NCBI GenBank assembly: GCA_963843085.1
Contig: CAWJJG010000011.1
Location: forward strand, 1,178,001-1,242,000
Origin: DASUPK01 sp963843085
GTDB lineage: Bacteria > Actinomycetota > Thermoleophilia > Solirubrobacterales > 70-9
Direction: 5' to 3'
DNA: 64,000 nt
Shown here: piece after piece, positions 25,132 to 34,224 of the stretch
Layout of the letters: the number at the start of each line of letters is the position of its first letter
Numbering within the stretch: the stretch's first letter is position 1
Program-made: the position numbers and the translations under genes
Notes under the pieces: model-generated
Database searches by the model: none
What the model saw: the letters and a program-made list of their open reading frames with translations, nothing else
What the model was told of the DNA's origin: nothing

Positions 25132-25488
25132 ATGAACATCGAGGAAGAGCTGCTCGCGATCGAGCACGAGCTGGCCGCCGGCCGCGGCGATGAGTACCGG
25201 CGGCGCCTCGCCGACAGCGCCGTGGTGATCATCCCCGGCCAGGCGCTCGACAAGGACCAGACCGCGGCGGCGATGGACGCCAGCCCGGGCTGGGACGAGT
25301 TCGGGATCGTCGACGCGCGGGTGCTCGAGCTCGACCGCAATGCGGCGGTGCTGACGTATCGGTTCGATGGCCGCCGGCGAGCGGGCGACTCATACAGCGC
25401 GCTGATGAGCAGCGCCTACTCGCTGACGGACGACGGGTGGCGGCTGGTCCTGCACCAGCAGACCCCGATCGAGCCGCCGGGGGGATGA
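25132..25488 (+). CDS. NTF2-like / DUF4440 protein
   Basis: 118 residues forming a predicted NTF2/SnoaL-like cone: N-terminal helix IEEELLAIEHELAAG, strand VVIIPGQ, helix TAAAMDASPGWDEF, then strands AAVLTYRFDGRR and WRLVLHQQTPI. DUF4440 proteins act as small ligand-binding or catalytic modules; the substrate is unknown. A good site (GAGAGGAGG) precedes the ATG. It lies 24 bases after the M23 gene and may share its transcript. Confidence 0.85.
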   Translation: MNIEEELLAIEHELAAGRGDEYRRRLADSAVVIIPGQALDKDQTAAAMDASPGWDEFGIVDARVLELDRNAAVLTYRFDGRRRAGDSYSALMSSAYSLTDDGWRLVLHQQTPIEPPGG

Positions 25489-25736
25489 AATCACCGCGAT
25501 GGGCGCGGCGGGGGGCGAAGAGCCAGGTGCCAGAAGAGGACGTGCAGCCGGCGATCCTGCAGGCGAGTCCCGGGCTGCCGCCCGGGCCTCGCTGTGCAAC
25601 CCGTCAGCCCGCCAGGGTGCGGGTCCCAGTGCTGACGTGCCGTTGATGGATGACTTCATCCGGGGCCGGCGCGATCGAGAGTCGAATCTAGGAAGCGGCG
25701 CGACTCAGCCGGTTAAGGAGCTGGTCCCCGCGCGTA

Positions 25737-26483
25737 TCAATGCTGTGAATCGGCGGCGCGCATGAACGCCTCGAGGCACTCGTTGTACGGAGTGCCGGTC
25801 GAGGGCACGGTGTGGCCGCGGCCCTCGATCAGCTCCCGCTCGGCCGAAAGCCTCTGCGCCAGGGAGTCGCAGACGGCCTCGAATGCCGGCGAGTGCCCGC
25901 CGGAGAGGACGAGCACCGGGAAGCCCGCGGTGGCCAGCCGGTCAAGCGGGACCTCCGCCTCCCAGGAGGGCCGCTCGCGCTTGAGCAGTTCGACGCCATG
26001 CAGGAGCTCGGCGGGCAGGTCGTCCGGGGTCCCGTAGGCGGACCCGGCGCCGCCACGGAAGAGTCGCAGGAAGTCCTCCGATGGGATCTCCGGCGCGTGC
26101 GCGAAAAGGCGCTCCCCGTTGGAGATCATCTCGTCGACCTCGGGGACACCCGCGGCCACGCGCAGGCAGCCGGGCTCCGACACGGTGAGCGAGCGAACCG
26201 CATCGGGCCGGAGAGCCGCGGCGAGGAGAGCGATCACCGCCCCATAGGAATGGCCGACGAGGTGCGCTCCATCGCCGAGCAGCTCGGCGAACATCGGCGC
26301 CTCGGCCTCGAAGTCGTTTCGCTCCAAGGGGGGACTGTCGCCGAACCCCGGACGGCTGGGGATCGCGAGGCTCCAGCGCGTGGCCAGCTCTCGCTGCTTC
26401 CGCCAGGTGAGCTCCGGTCCGACGATGTCGCCGTGAATGAAGAGGACGGGCGGCCCGGAGCCCAGCCGCTCAACCGCGAGCAT
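25737..26483 (-). CDS. Alpha/beta-hydrolase
   Basis: 248 residues with a standard alpha/beta-hydrolase fold: oxyanion segment PVLFIHGDIVG, nucleophile elbow LVGHSYGAV (Ser in GHSYG), acid in the strand FPVLVLSGGHSP, and the catalytic His in GRGHTVPST. Likely an esterase or lactonase; substrate unknown. The start overlaps the end of the GH5-like gene by 14 bases, so the two are translationally coupled. Confidence 0.88.
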   Translation of the reverse strand: MLAVERLGSGPPVLFIHGDIVGPELTWRKQRELATRWSLAIPSRPGFGDSPPLERNDFEAEAPMFAELLGDGAHLVGHSYGAVIALLAAALRPDAVRSLTVSEPGCLRVAAGVPEVDEMISNGERLFAHAPEIPSEDFLRLFRGGAGSAYGTPDDLPAELLHGVELLKRERPSWEAEVPLDRLATAGFPVLVLSGGHSPAFEAVCDSLAQRLSAERELIEGRGHTVPSTGTPYNECLEAFMRAADSQH

Positions 26484-27537
26484 GGCGCCTCAGCTCGAGC
26501 AGGTGGTTGCGGAATCCGATCCCGAACCCGGTCGGCTTGCCGCGATAGTTCTGGATCAGGCTCGGTCCGGCATGGCAGGTCCAACCGCCCTTGGCGTCCC
26601 AGGCCCAGCCGATGTAGGAGATGCCGAGGCGGTCCGCCCAGCGCATCCACTTGTCGATGTAGTCGTGGCGGCAGTCGGTCTGGCCGAGCTCGCCGACCAC
26701 CACGGGGACGCGCGCGGCGGTCGCGGCGATGGCCGCCTTGCAGCCGCGGAGGCAGGGAGCGAGATGGTGGCCGTAGTTGTGCTCGGAGGCCACCAGCTGG
26801 CCGAGCGGATCGGTCGGCTCGTGCGCGAGCCAGCCCGAGAGATCGCGGGCGTAGTCGATGCCCCCCAGCATCAGCGGCTGCGTGGCCCCGGTCGCCCGCA
26901 CGGCGTCGACGAGCTGCTGCATCCCGGCAGCCGGATAAGCACCGTGGCGCTCGGAGAAACGGCCGCCGGCTGGGATCTCGCAGCCGGCCAGCCAGCAGTC
27001 CCAGCCGATGTCGTGCGGCTCGTTGTAGAGATCGAAGACCAGCGAGTGATTGGAGGCGAAGTGGGATGCGACCGAGCTCCAGAACGCGGGAGAGGAGTCC
27101 ACGTCGGGCATCGGAATGATCCCAAGCGCCCGCTGGCCATCGGGCGCGGCGACGTGCTCGTCGATCACCACGTAGAGGCCGGCGGCGTTCAGGCGAGCCA
27201 CGAACCCGTCGATCGCGGCCCGGTACGCCGGTCCGCTGAGGCTCGGCTTCACCCCGTCGATCCCCAGCCAGCAGTCCGGGTTGAGGGGCAGGCGAACCGC
27301 GTTGACCCCCCACTTCTTCATCGCCCGGATGCTGCGCGCGCCGGTCGGGCCGTCGAAGAACCCGAATCCTTCGGCGCAGGCGTACTCGGAGCCGCTGCGG
27401 CTTACGCCCAGGAGCCTGATCGGCTGGCCGGAGCCGTCGACCAGACGCTTCCCGGACACGCTCAACCCCAGCGCCGAAGGCGACGAAATGGCGCTCAGGC
27501 ACAGCGCCAGCGTGACGATCCGTAGGACCCGCGTCAT
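26470..27537 (-). CDS. Secreted glycoside hydrolase family 5-like protein
   Basis: 355 residues with a signal peptide (residues about 5-24) and a TIM-barrel of the GH5/cellulase type. VSRSGSEYACAEG is near the N-terminus, then WGVNAVRLPLNPDCWLG, the acid/base Glu in VFDLYNEPHDIG, and the nucleophile Glu in VVVGELGQTDC. Several cysteines suggest disulphides, as expected outside the cell. Probable activity is on beta-1,4-glucan or a related polymer; specificity is unknown. It is divergent from the GT2 gene, with 27 bases between start codons. Confidence 0.88.
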   Translation of the reverse strand: MTRVLRIVTLALCLSAISSPSALGLSVSGKRLVDGSGQPIRLLGVSRSGSEYACAEGFGFFDGPTGARSIRAMKKWGVNAVRLPLNPDCWLGIDGVKPSLSGPAYRAAIDGFVARLNAAGLYVVIDEHVAAPDGQRALGIIPMPDVDSSPAFWSSVASHFASNHSLVFDLYNEPHDIGWDCWLAGCEIPAGGRFSERHGAYPAAGMQQLVDAVRATGATQPLMLGGIDYARDLSGWLAHEPTDPLGQLVASEHNYGHHLAPCLRGCKAAIAATAARVPVVVGELGQTDCRHDYIDKWMRWADRLGISYIGWAWDAKGGWTCHAGPSLIQNYRGKPTGFGIGFRNHLLELRRHARG

Positions 27538-27564
27538 CTCCGAACAAACCCTACGATCAGCACG

Positions 27565-28596
27565 ATGAAGCTCGTCATCCAGATTCCCTGTCTGAACGAG
27601 GAAGAGTCACTCCCGCGCCTCTTCTCGGAGCTCCCCCGCGAGGTTCCCGGCTTCGACCAGGTCGAGTGGCTGGTGATCGACGACGGCTCCACGGACGGCA
27701 CCGCCGAGATCGCCAAGCGTCACGGCGTCGACCATCTGGTCCGTCTGACCAGCCACCGGGGTCTCGCCACCGCCTTCCAGTCCGGCCTCGACGCCGCGCT
27801 CAAGCTGGGCGCCGACGTGATCGTCAACACCGACGCCGACGGCCAGTACAGCTCCGCCGACATTCCCCGCCTGGTCGAGCCGATCACGGCCCGTCGTGCC
27901 GACATGGTCGTGGGAGACCGCCGGGTGCAGGACGTCGACCACTTCTCCTTCACGAAGAAGCTCCTGCAGAAGCTCGGCAGCTGGGTGGTGCGCCGGGCTT
28001 CCGGCACCAACGTGCCCGACACGACCTCCGGCTTCCGCGCCTACAACCGGGAGGCCGCTCTCCAGCTGATCGTGGTCTCGCGCTACACGTACACGCTCGA
28101 GAGCCTGATCCAAGCGGGCAAGATGTCAGTCGCGATCGAGGACGTCCCGATCTCGCCGAACGAGACCGAGCGGGAGTCGCGACTCGTCGGCTCCACTTCG
28201 TCGTATGTGAGGCGGAACGCGTTCGCGATCTTCCGCGCCTACACGCTCTATGAGCCGCTGCGCGTCTTTCTGGGCCTGACGATCGCCTTCACGGTGCTGG
28301 CGCTGGCGGCGTGGTCGCCATGGCTGCTCGACTGGATCCTGAACGGCGACCGCTCCGGCCACATCCAGTCCCTGATCCTGGGGGCCGTGCTGATGCTGGC
28401 CGCGGTCCAGATGTTTGCGCTCGGGATCATCGGCGACGCACTCGCCGGGCAGCGCGTGATCCAGCAGCGCGTCTACGAGCGGGTCCGCCGCCTCGAGCTC
28501 GAGGCGGGAGTCCGGCCCTCGAACTACGAGCGCGGCGACGTCGAGCCGCCCCGGCCACTGACCGTGGAGACGATCCGGACCACCGCGGCCAGGTGA
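27565..28596 (+). CDS. GT2-family glycosyltransferase with C-terminal membrane helices
   Basis: 343 residues. The GT-A domain has IQIPCLNEEESLPRLFSEL, LVIDDGSTDGTAEIAK and the nucleotide-sugar DxD in VNTDADGQYSS, resembling dolichyl/undecaprenyl-phosphate sugar synthases. Two membrane helices (residues about 228-250 and 268-290) and a basic tail anchor it. Probable job is to load a sugar on a polyprenyl phosphate for later transfer by the polytopic proteins encoded downstream (inference). The stop overlaps the methyltransferase start (GTGA). Confidence 0.9.
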   Translation: MKLVIQIPCLNEEESLPRLFSELPREVPGFDQVEWLVIDDGSTDGTAEIAKRHGVDHLVRLTSHRGLATAFQSGLDAALKLGADVIVNTDADGQYSSADIPRLVEPITARRADMVVGDRRVQDVDHFSFTKKLLQKLGSWVVRRASGTNVPDTTSGFRAYNREAALQLIVVSRYTYTLESLIQAGKMSVAIEDVPISPNETERESRLVGSTSSYVRRNAFAIFRAYTLYEPLRVFLGLTIAFTVLALAAWSPWLLDWILNGDRSGHIQSLILGAVLMLAAVQMFALGIIGDALAGQRVIQQRVYERVRRLELEAGVRPSNYERGDVEPPRPLTVETIRTTAAR

Positions 28597-29219
28597 GCGT
28601 GGAAACCGCCGAGACCGGCGGGAATGTCTACGACAAGTACGGCAGCTCGAACCCGATCGAGCGGCGTCTGATGGGCGGGTTCATGGCTCAGCTCGATGAG
28701 CTCGTGGAGCGCACCGGAGCGAAGGAGGGCCACGAGGTCGGCTGCGGCGAGGGCGAGCTCTCGATCCGGCTGGCGCAGCGAGGCATCTCGATGCGCGGGA
28801 CCGACGCCTTCCCGCGGGTCCTGGCGGAGGCTCGGCGGCGCGCGGAGGCCGCCGGCGTGGAGATCGACTTCGAGGCCACGCCCGTCGAGGAGCTCGGCCC
28901 CGAGCGTCACGCCGCCGAGCTGATCGTCTGCTGCGAGGTGCTCGAGCACCTCGCCGACCCCGAGCGTGCCCTGGACGTCCTCGCGGGGCTGGCGCGGCCG
29001 TGGCTGATCGCGAGCGTCCCGCGTGAACCCCTCTGGCGCGCGCTCAACCTGGCGCGGCTCTCCTACGTCGGGGACCTCGGCAACACGCCCGGGCACCTGA
29101 ACCACTGGTCCAGGCGTGAGTTCGTGCGGTTTCTCACACGGCGCTTCGCGGTAACCGAGGTGAGAAGCCCCACCCCCTGGAGCATGGTTCTCTGCCGCGT
29201 ACAATCGCCGCCTTCATGA
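28593..29219 (+). CDS. Class I SAM-dependent methyltransferase
   Basis: 208 residues from the GTG that overlaps the GT2 stop; a second GTG two codons later is possible. Motif I is HEVGCGEGELSIRLAQRG and the acidic loop is IDFEATPVEELG. Motif post-I/II is ELIVCCEVLEHLADPERAL, a signature of methyltransferase-11-like enzymes. The target could be a glycan or lipid intermediate given its neighbours. The stop overlaps the next gene (ATGA), so three genes are translationally linked. Confidence 0.88.
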   Translation: MSVETAETGGNVYDKYGSSNPIERRLMGGFMAQLDELVERTGAKEGHEVGCGEGELSIRLAQRGISMRGTDAFPRVLAEARRRAEAAGVEIDFEATPVEELGPERHAAELIVCCEVLEHLADPERALDVLAGLARPWLIASVPREPLWRALNLARLSYVGDLGNTPGHLNHWSRREFVRFLTRRFAVTEVRSPTPWSMVLCRVQSPPS

Positions 29220-31000
29220 GCCGCCTTCGACGGTCGCTACGACCGCTCTTCTCCCGGCCCGGCGTCGCAGCCGTGGTCACCCTGGGTGTCGCCTGGGGCC
29301 TCGTCATGCACCAGGTCGGCTGGGCGCAGCTCGCCCACTTCGACCAGGTGCAGGCCTTCTCGAAAGGGCAGGCGCAGATCGACCAGTGGCACTGGAACAC
29401 CAACGACAAGGGTTGGGTGGACGGGCACTACTACTCCGTGAAGAGTCCAGGCATGGCCGCCGTCAGCACGCCGCTCTACGACGCGATCGAGGGGCTGGGC
29501 GGGAACAAGCTGGCCCGTGCCGCGGCGGCCAACGTCGACCACACCGCGCATCCGAAGTGGGGCTACAACGGCGTCATCCCCATCGAGAACTTCGGCTACG
29601 ACGTCGAGCGCGGACAGCGAGTCCAGGCGTCGATCAAGCAGCTGACGCCGCTGATCTGGGCCCTCACCCTGCTGGCGGCGGTGATCCCGGGAGTCCTGCT
29701 GCTGCTCGCAGTGCGCTGGGCGGCCGATCGGTTCGTCCCGGGCTACGGCACCGCCGCCGCGATCACACTCGGTCTGGCGACGGTGGTGATGACCTTCGCC
29801 GCGGAGTACTTCTCCCACGTGATCTCGGCAGGGATCGCCTTTGCGGCCTTCTGCCTGCTGATCAAGGAGAGGGAGAGGCCGCCGAGCCTCGGCCTGGTGG
29901 CGCTCGCCGGCCTGCTCGGGGGGCTCGCCGTCACCTTCGAGTTCCAGACGGGATTGGTCGGGGTCGTCCTGTTCGGGTACGCGCTGAGCCGAAGCAACCA
30001 GCCTGAATCGGGTCGCGCTGGCGCGCGCCCTCTCATCAGGCGCGGAACCGCCTACGGGGCCGGTGCGGTTGCCGGCGCGCTGCCGACGCTCGCCTTCAAC
30101 TACTGGGCCTTCGGCAACCCGCTCAAGCTCGCGTACGGCTACGCCGTGGACTTCCCCGGTGCGAGCGGCCACGACGTGCTCGGCCTGAACAGCGCGGGGT
30201 TCTTCGGCATCACGATGCCGCGCTTCGAGAGCGCCGTCGACCTGCTGTTCGCCGGGCGAGGCCTCCTGATCCTCACCCCGATCCTGATCATGGGCGTCAT
30301 CGGCACCTTCATGATGCGCCGGGACGGCCACCGCGCGGAGGCCAACACGATCCTCGCCGTCGCCGCCGTCTACTTCCTCTACAACAGCGGCTACTGGCTC
30401 CCCTTCGGCGGCGGCACGCCGGGCCCCCGGTTCCTGATCCCGGCGATGCCCTTCGTCGCGATCGGCCTCGCGTACGCGTACAAGCGCCTGCCCGCGGTCA
30501 CCCTGGGGCTCGCGATCCCGTCCGGGCTGATGATGCTCGCCGCGACGCTGACCTACCCGCTGCTCGGCAGGCAGGGCACCGGCACCTGGGCGGACTGGCT
30601 CATGCAGGGCAGGCTCGAGCACACCGTCCTGACCGCCTTCGGCGTCACCAATGCCTGGCTCGCCATCGCGCCGTTCGTCGCCGCGCTGCTCACGGCGATT
30701 GTGCTGGCGGTTCGGGCCACTCCATCGACATCGCTCTCCGACTACCGCTATGCGGCGCCCGCCGTCGTCGCCTGGGCGTGCGTGTCGCTGCTCGGCCCGA
30801 CCCTCAGCTCCGAGGAGATGACCCCGTTCAACCGCGGAAACGTCTCCGTCGTCTGGCTGATCGCGTCGGCGCTGCTGCTCTCGCTCGCCACCCTGACCAT
30901 CGTCCGGGTCCGGGAGCGACGTGCTCAGTCCGGGCCGGAGGCCCCGGCGCGGGATCGCGCGCTCGCTCGCGGGCTGGCGCTCGAGGACAGCACCTCGTAG
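29216..31000 (+). CDS. Polytopic membrane protein (GT-C-like)
   Basis: 594 residues with about 11-12 hydrophobic segments and a large loop after the first helix (residues about 40-130) holding conserved-looking aromatic/charged residues (HFDQVQAFSKGQAQIDQWHW; YYSVKSPGMAA). Topology and the KSPG-containing first loop resemble GT-C glycosyltransferases that use polyprenyl-linked sugars, but no certain family motif is visible. It follows the GT2 and methyltransferase genes with an ATGA overlap. Its last 76 bases overlap the convergent gene. Confidence 0.8.
   Translation: MSRLRRSLRPLFSRPGVAAVVTLGVAWGLVMHQVGWAQLAHFDQVQAFSKGQAQIDQWHWNTNDKGWVDGHYYSVKSPGMAAVSTPLYDAIEGLGGNKLARAAAANVDHTAHPKWGYNGVIPIENFGYDVERGQRVQASIKQLTPLIWALTLLAAVIPGVLLLLAVRWAADRFVPGYGTAAAITLGLATVVMTFAAEYFSHVISAGIAFAAFCLLIKERERPPSLGLVALAGLLGGLAVTFEFQTGLVGVVLFGYALSRSNQPESGRAGARPLIRRGTAYGAGAVAGALPTLAFNYWAFGNPLKLAYGYAVDFPGASGHDVLGLNSAGFFGITMPRFESAVDLLFAGRGLLILTPILIMGVIGTFMMRRDGHRAEANTILAVAAVYFLYNSGYWLPFGGGTPGPRFLIPAMPFVAIGLAYAYKRLPAVTLGLAIPSGLMMLAATLTYPLLGRQGTGTWADWLMQGRLEHTVLTAFGVTNAWLAIAPFVAALLTAIVLAVRATPSTSLSDYRYAAPAVVAWACVSLLGPTLSSEEMTPFNRGNVSVVWLIASALLLSLATLTIVRVRERRAQSGPEAPARDRALARGLALEDSTS
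30010..30038 (+). repeat. 29-bp hairpin repeat, copy 1 (inside a gene)
   Basis: GGGTCGCGCTGGCGCGCGCC continues CTCTCATCA. It matches the intergenic copy at 50962 at 24 of 29 positions, and all five differences are transitions. Here it encodes part of a cytoplasmic loop (ESGRAGARPLIRR) of the polytopic membrane protein. Confidence 0.4.
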
Positions 31001-32667
31001 AAGACCAGCCCCGGGCGGTCAGGCAACCGGTAGCGCCTCAGCGGCAGCCCCGTGATCGGCCTGCGAACGGCACCCGCCTGCGGAGTCCCATTCGTGAGGC
31101 CCGGGTGGATGATCACGGTTCCTATCCCGTAGTCCTGCAGCTCCCTGACTGTCGCGGCGTCGGGGAAGGTCGCCATGTGCTTGACCAGGTCGAGGACGAT
31201 CGCCGGGTTGGTGCTCGCCCGGCCGTTGACGATCTCGGGGAAGCCCTCGGTCGACTCGAGCTGGAAGGCGCGGTTCTCCTTCGCCGTCAGGGCGGGGAGA
31301 TGCAGCTGGGGCTGGGGGATGTCCGCGGTTGAGGCCAGCGACGGCGGCACCTCCGGCTCGGCCTGGCTGTCGAAGGGGTCAAACGGAATGCTGCGGCCCT
31401 CGGTGACGATGGCCAGCGCGAGCACCCCCGTGATCGCGACCGCCGACCACGGCGGCCAGCGATGGCGCCGGGCGGCTCGGATCGCGGACTCAGCGCCCCC
31501 CGCCGCGAGCAGGGCGAGCGCGAGCGAGGTGAAGGTCGCCATGCGCCCCGGAGTGCGGATTCCATTCCAGCCGGGAAGCGCCTCGTAGAGGACGCGATAG
31601 GGCCAGAGCAGGCCGCCCTGCTCCCGGAAGCCGAGGGAGAGGATCGCCAACGCCAGCGCCGCGATCCCGAGCCCGATGCGCCAGCGCTTGCTGAGGCTGC
31701 TCGACCAGAGCCCGGCGATCGCCAAGACCAGGATCCCCACCCCCGGGAAGAGCGTCTTCTCCTGCCAGGTGGTGAGGGTGTCGCGGATCCCGGCGGTGGC
31801 GTGACCCCAGACGAAGTTCTCCTCGGGCGCGGTGAGGAAGACCTTGAGCGGGCCCGAGAAGGCAGCCACTTCGTGCGGGCTGCGTTTCGACGCCGGGAAG
31901 TGGTCCCCGATGTAGAGGTAGGCGTGCGCGATCCAGTACGAGAACAGCAGGAAGACGACGCCGCCGCCCACTCCGGCGACGATCATCCGGCGCGGGACGG
32001 GCGGCCGCCCGCAGGCGAGCCAGGCGATCACCCCGATCAACACGGCTCCGGCGATCCCGTACGCGAACGGAAGGCCGAGCGCCCAGCCGATCGAGAGCTG
32101 CCAGGCCGCCGCGATCCAGGCCCAGAAGATCCACCAGTGGCTGCGCAGCCGGACGCCGCGCACAGCGAAGGCGATGGCCAGCGGGATGCCGCCGCTCGAG
32201 ATCACCTGGAGGTGACCATCCTGCTCCAGCCGATAGGGCGCGTAGGCGAAGGCCGCGCCGGCGATCACGGCGCCCACCGGGCCGAGGCCGAGCTCGCGGG
32301 CCAACAGGTAGGCCCCGAAGAAGGCGAGTGCGTAGGCGAAGATGAAGAGCAGGTCGTAGCGGACCATCGCCGCGTGCGGGCCGGTGCCGATCAGCCCGGA
32401 GGGCGCGTAGCCGATCAGCGCATCACCGAAGGCGAGCGAGTGCGTAGTCGGCCAGAAGCGGTTGGCGTCGAAGAAGTGGAGCGGCTGGTGGAGCAGCGCG
32501 TGCCCGCCCCAGGCAGGCTGCCAGGCCTCGGCGAGCGGATCGCCGATGTCGCGCGGGACGGTCGACCCCAGATGCAGGATCAGGGGCCAGGTCATCGCGA
32601 TCGCGAGCAGCACGGCTCCCAGCGCGGCGAGCCCCACCTCCCGCCGTGTCATCTCTCTCGGCGACAT
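30925..32667 (-). CDS. Polytopic membrane protein (YfhO/GT-C-like)
   Basis: 580 residues from the ATG at 32667 (MTRREV at 32652 is also possible). About 11-12 membrane segments are present. The first loop after helix 1 contains LHLGSTVPRDIGDPLAEAW, typical of GT-C/YfhO-like membrane transferases, and a C-terminal extracytoplasmic region of about 150 residues follows the last helix. It probably acts on lipid-linked sugars at the outer face of the membrane (inference). It converges with the preceding gene, overlapping by 76 bases. Confidence 0.82.
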   Translation of the reverse strand: MSPREMTRREVGLAALGAVLLAIAMTWPLILHLGSTVPRDIGDPLAEAWQPAWGGHALLHQPLHFFDANRFWPTTHSLAFGDALIGYAPSGLIGTGPHAAMVRYDLLFIFAYALAFFGAYLLARELGLGPVGAVIAGAAFAYAPYRLEQDGHLQVISSGGIPLAIAFAVRGVRLRSHWWIFWAWIAAAWQLSIGWALGLPFAYGIAGAVLIGVIAWLACGRPPVPRRMIVAGVGGGVVFLLFSYWIAHAYLYIGDHFPASKRSPHEVAAFSGPLKVFLTAPEENFVWGHATAGIRDTLTTWQEKTLFPGVGILVLAIAGLWSSSLSKRWRIGLGIAALALAILSLGFREQGGLLWPYRVLYEALPGWNGIRTPGRMATFTSLALALLAAGGAESAIRAARRHRWPPWSAVAITGVLALAIVTEGRSIPFDPFDSQAEPEVPPSLASTADIPQPQLHLPALTAKENRAFQLESTEGFPEIVNGRASTNPAIVLDLVKHMATFPDAATVRELQDYGIGTVIIHPGLTNGTPQAGAVRRPITGLPLRRYRLPDRPGLVFYEVLSSSASPRASARSRAGASGPD

Positions 32668-32694
32668 CTGAGCGGGGCATCCTCGCAATTCGGG

Positions 32695-33084
32695 ATGCCA
32701 TCGTGCGCTCCCGTTGAAATGCTGCCGGCATGCGTGATCGCCCTGATCGCCCTCGACGTGATCGCCTTCCTGGCGATCGACGCCTACGTCATCGACCGCG
32801 TCTTCGCCTCGCGGGCGAGCTCCGACGACTTCGGGAGGTTCATGGTCCCCGGCGAGAGCACCGTGACCGTGCCGGCCGGAAAGCTCAAGGTCTCCTACCA
32901 GGAGGAGTACAAGGCCAAGAGCGACGAGGGCACGATCTACTTCGGCGTCCCCGACCAGCTGAAGGTCACCGTGACCAAGGACGCGACCGGCGAGCCGATG
33001 GAGATCAAGGGACCCGGCTTCCATGGCCAGGCCGAACCGGCCATCGAGACCGGCGTCGAGCCGAAGATCCTGATCGGCAAGTAG
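32695..33084 (+). CDS. Membrane-anchored VPG/PAG-domain protein, paralogue 1
   Basis: 129 residues (121 if the ATG at 32719 is used). One hydrophobic segment (ACVIALIALDVIAFLAI) is followed by a small beta-rich domain: FGRFMVPGESTVTVPAGKLK, VSYQEEY, FGVPDQLKVTVTK and MEIKGPGFHGQAEP. The same pattern (YGxVxVPGxxxVxLPAG, then a strand ending Y-x-E, then VPxxLKxxx) occurs in the protein encoded at 33688, so the two are paralogues flanking pyrE. Family not recognised. Divergent from the polytopic gene by 27 bases. Confidence 0.7.
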   Translation: MPSCAPVEMLPACVIALIALDVIAFLAIDAYVIDRVFASRASSDDFGRFMVPGESTVTVPAGKLKVSYQEEYKAKSDEGTIYFGVPDQLKVTVTKDATGEPMEIKGPGFHGQAEPAIETGVEPKILIGK

Positions 33085-33091
33085 AGACGCG

Positions 33092-33664
33092 CTAGCGGTC
33101 CGGGCGCTCTGGGTAGAGCTCGTCGATCGTGACGAGCGGTCGGTAGGGCGCGCCGCCGGACGCCTCCTGGATCGCCTCCCCGCCGCCCGCCAGGCGGTCC
33201 ACCACCGAGACGACGCCGGCGATCTCGTGTCCCTCCTCGAGGATCCGCTCGATCGCGCGAATGGTGGAGCCGCCCGTGGTGACGACGTCCTCCACCACCA
33301 GGCAGCGGGTGCCGGGCTCGAGCACCGGCCCCTCGATCCAGCGCTGCAGGCCGTACTCCTTCTTCTCCTTGCGGACGAAGAAGGCGATCAGCCCGTCGCC
33401 GCCCTCGGCCCCGATCGCCGCGCCGGCGAGCGGGTCGGCACCCATGGTCATCCCGCCGACCGCGATGGCCCCGCGTTCGCTCGCCTCGGCCGCGATCAGC
33501 TCGCCCACCGCACGGAAGGCGCGGGGCCGCAGGATCGCCCGCTTGGCGTCGACGTAGTACTGCGCCTTCTGGCCGCTGGAGAGCGTCACCTCGCCGATGA
33601 CCAGGGCGTACTCACGCAGCTCGGCGAGCAGGGTCTCCCGCGCTCCGTCCAGGTCCGTCGGCAT
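33092..33664 (-). CDS. pyrE: Orotate phosphoribosyltransferase
   Basis: 190 residues. It transfers phosphoribose from PRPP to orotate in de novo pyrimidine synthesis. The PRPP motif is CLVVEDVVTTGGSTIRAI, preceded by VGGMTMGADPLAGAAIG. The catalytic-loop lysines lie in FFVRKEKKEYGLQRWIEG, and LSSGQKAQYYVDAKRA is at the N-terminus. Length is typical. It stands alone between the two membrane-anchored paralogues, convergent with one and divergent from the other. Confidence 0.95.
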   Translation of the reverse strand: MPTDLDGARETLLAELREYALVIGEVTLSSGQKAQYYVDAKRAILRPRAFRAVGELIAAEASERGAIAVGGMTMGADPLAGAAIGAEGGDGLIAFFVRKEKKEYGLQRWIEGPVLEPGTRCLVVEDVVTTGGSTIRAIERILEEGHEIAGVVSVVDRLAGGGEAIQEASGGAPYRPLVTIDELYPERPDR

Positions 33665-33687
33665 CGGGGCATCCTAGGATGCGGCCG

Positions 33688-34224
33688 ATGCGCACGGGGT
33701 ACCGGCTCGCGATCGGCGTCGCGGCGATCACGATCGTGGTCGCCGTCGTCCTCTTCATCGCCCAAGCCTTCGGGTCGACCCGGGACGCGACCGCCTACGG
33801 CCAGGTCGGCGTTCCCGGCCGGGAGTCGGTCAACCTCCCCGCGGGGGACTTGATCATCTTCTACGGAGAGGTTCCAACGACCGGCGCCGACCTCTCCCTG
33901 CGAGTCCCGGCGAGCCTCAAGCTCAGCATCCGCACCACGAACGGGCAGCTGCTGCTCGGATCGACCCCCTTCATCACCGGAGGGTTCACGGATGGCGACT
34001 ATCGGCGACGCGCGATCGCGAAGCTGCGAGTTCCGGAGGCGGGCGACTACGAGGCGGTCGCATCTGCTCGGAACATGGTCCCCGCTGCGCGGGCCACGAT
34101 CAGCTTCGGGCACAACGGCACCAGGGACTTCGGCTACGTCCTCTTCGTCCTGGCGGGCGGGGGCCTGCTCGCAGCGATCCTCGGGATCGGCGCCGCGATC
34201 GTCGCGCGCCTCGAGAGCGACTAG
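33688..34224 (+). CDS. Membrane-anchored VPG/PAG-domain protein, paralogue 2
   Basis: 178 residues (ATG at 33679 would add three). It has an N-terminal helix (AIGVAAITIVVAVVLFIAQAF), a beta domain beginning YGQVGVPGRESVNLPAGDLI and continuing LRVPASLKLSIRTTNGQ, and a C-terminal helix (YVLFVLAGGGLLAAILGIGA). The beta domain matches the shorter protein at 32695. No enzyme motif is seen; a cell-surface sensor or structural protein is possible. It overlaps the convergent epimerase stop by 4 bases. Confidence 0.75.
   Translation: MRTGYRLAIGVAAITIVVAVVLFIAQAFGSTRDATAYGQVGVPGRESVNLPAGDLIIFYGEVPTTGADLSLRVPASLKLSIRTTNGQLLLGSTPFITGGFTDGDYRRRAIAKLRVPEAGDYEAVASARNMVPAARATISFGHNGTRDFGYVLFVLAGGGLLAAILGIGAAIVARLESD

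Noticed and set aside
25489..25736. Short frames between the NTF2-like gene and the hydrolase
   Set aside because: None has protein-like composition or motif; treated as intergenic.
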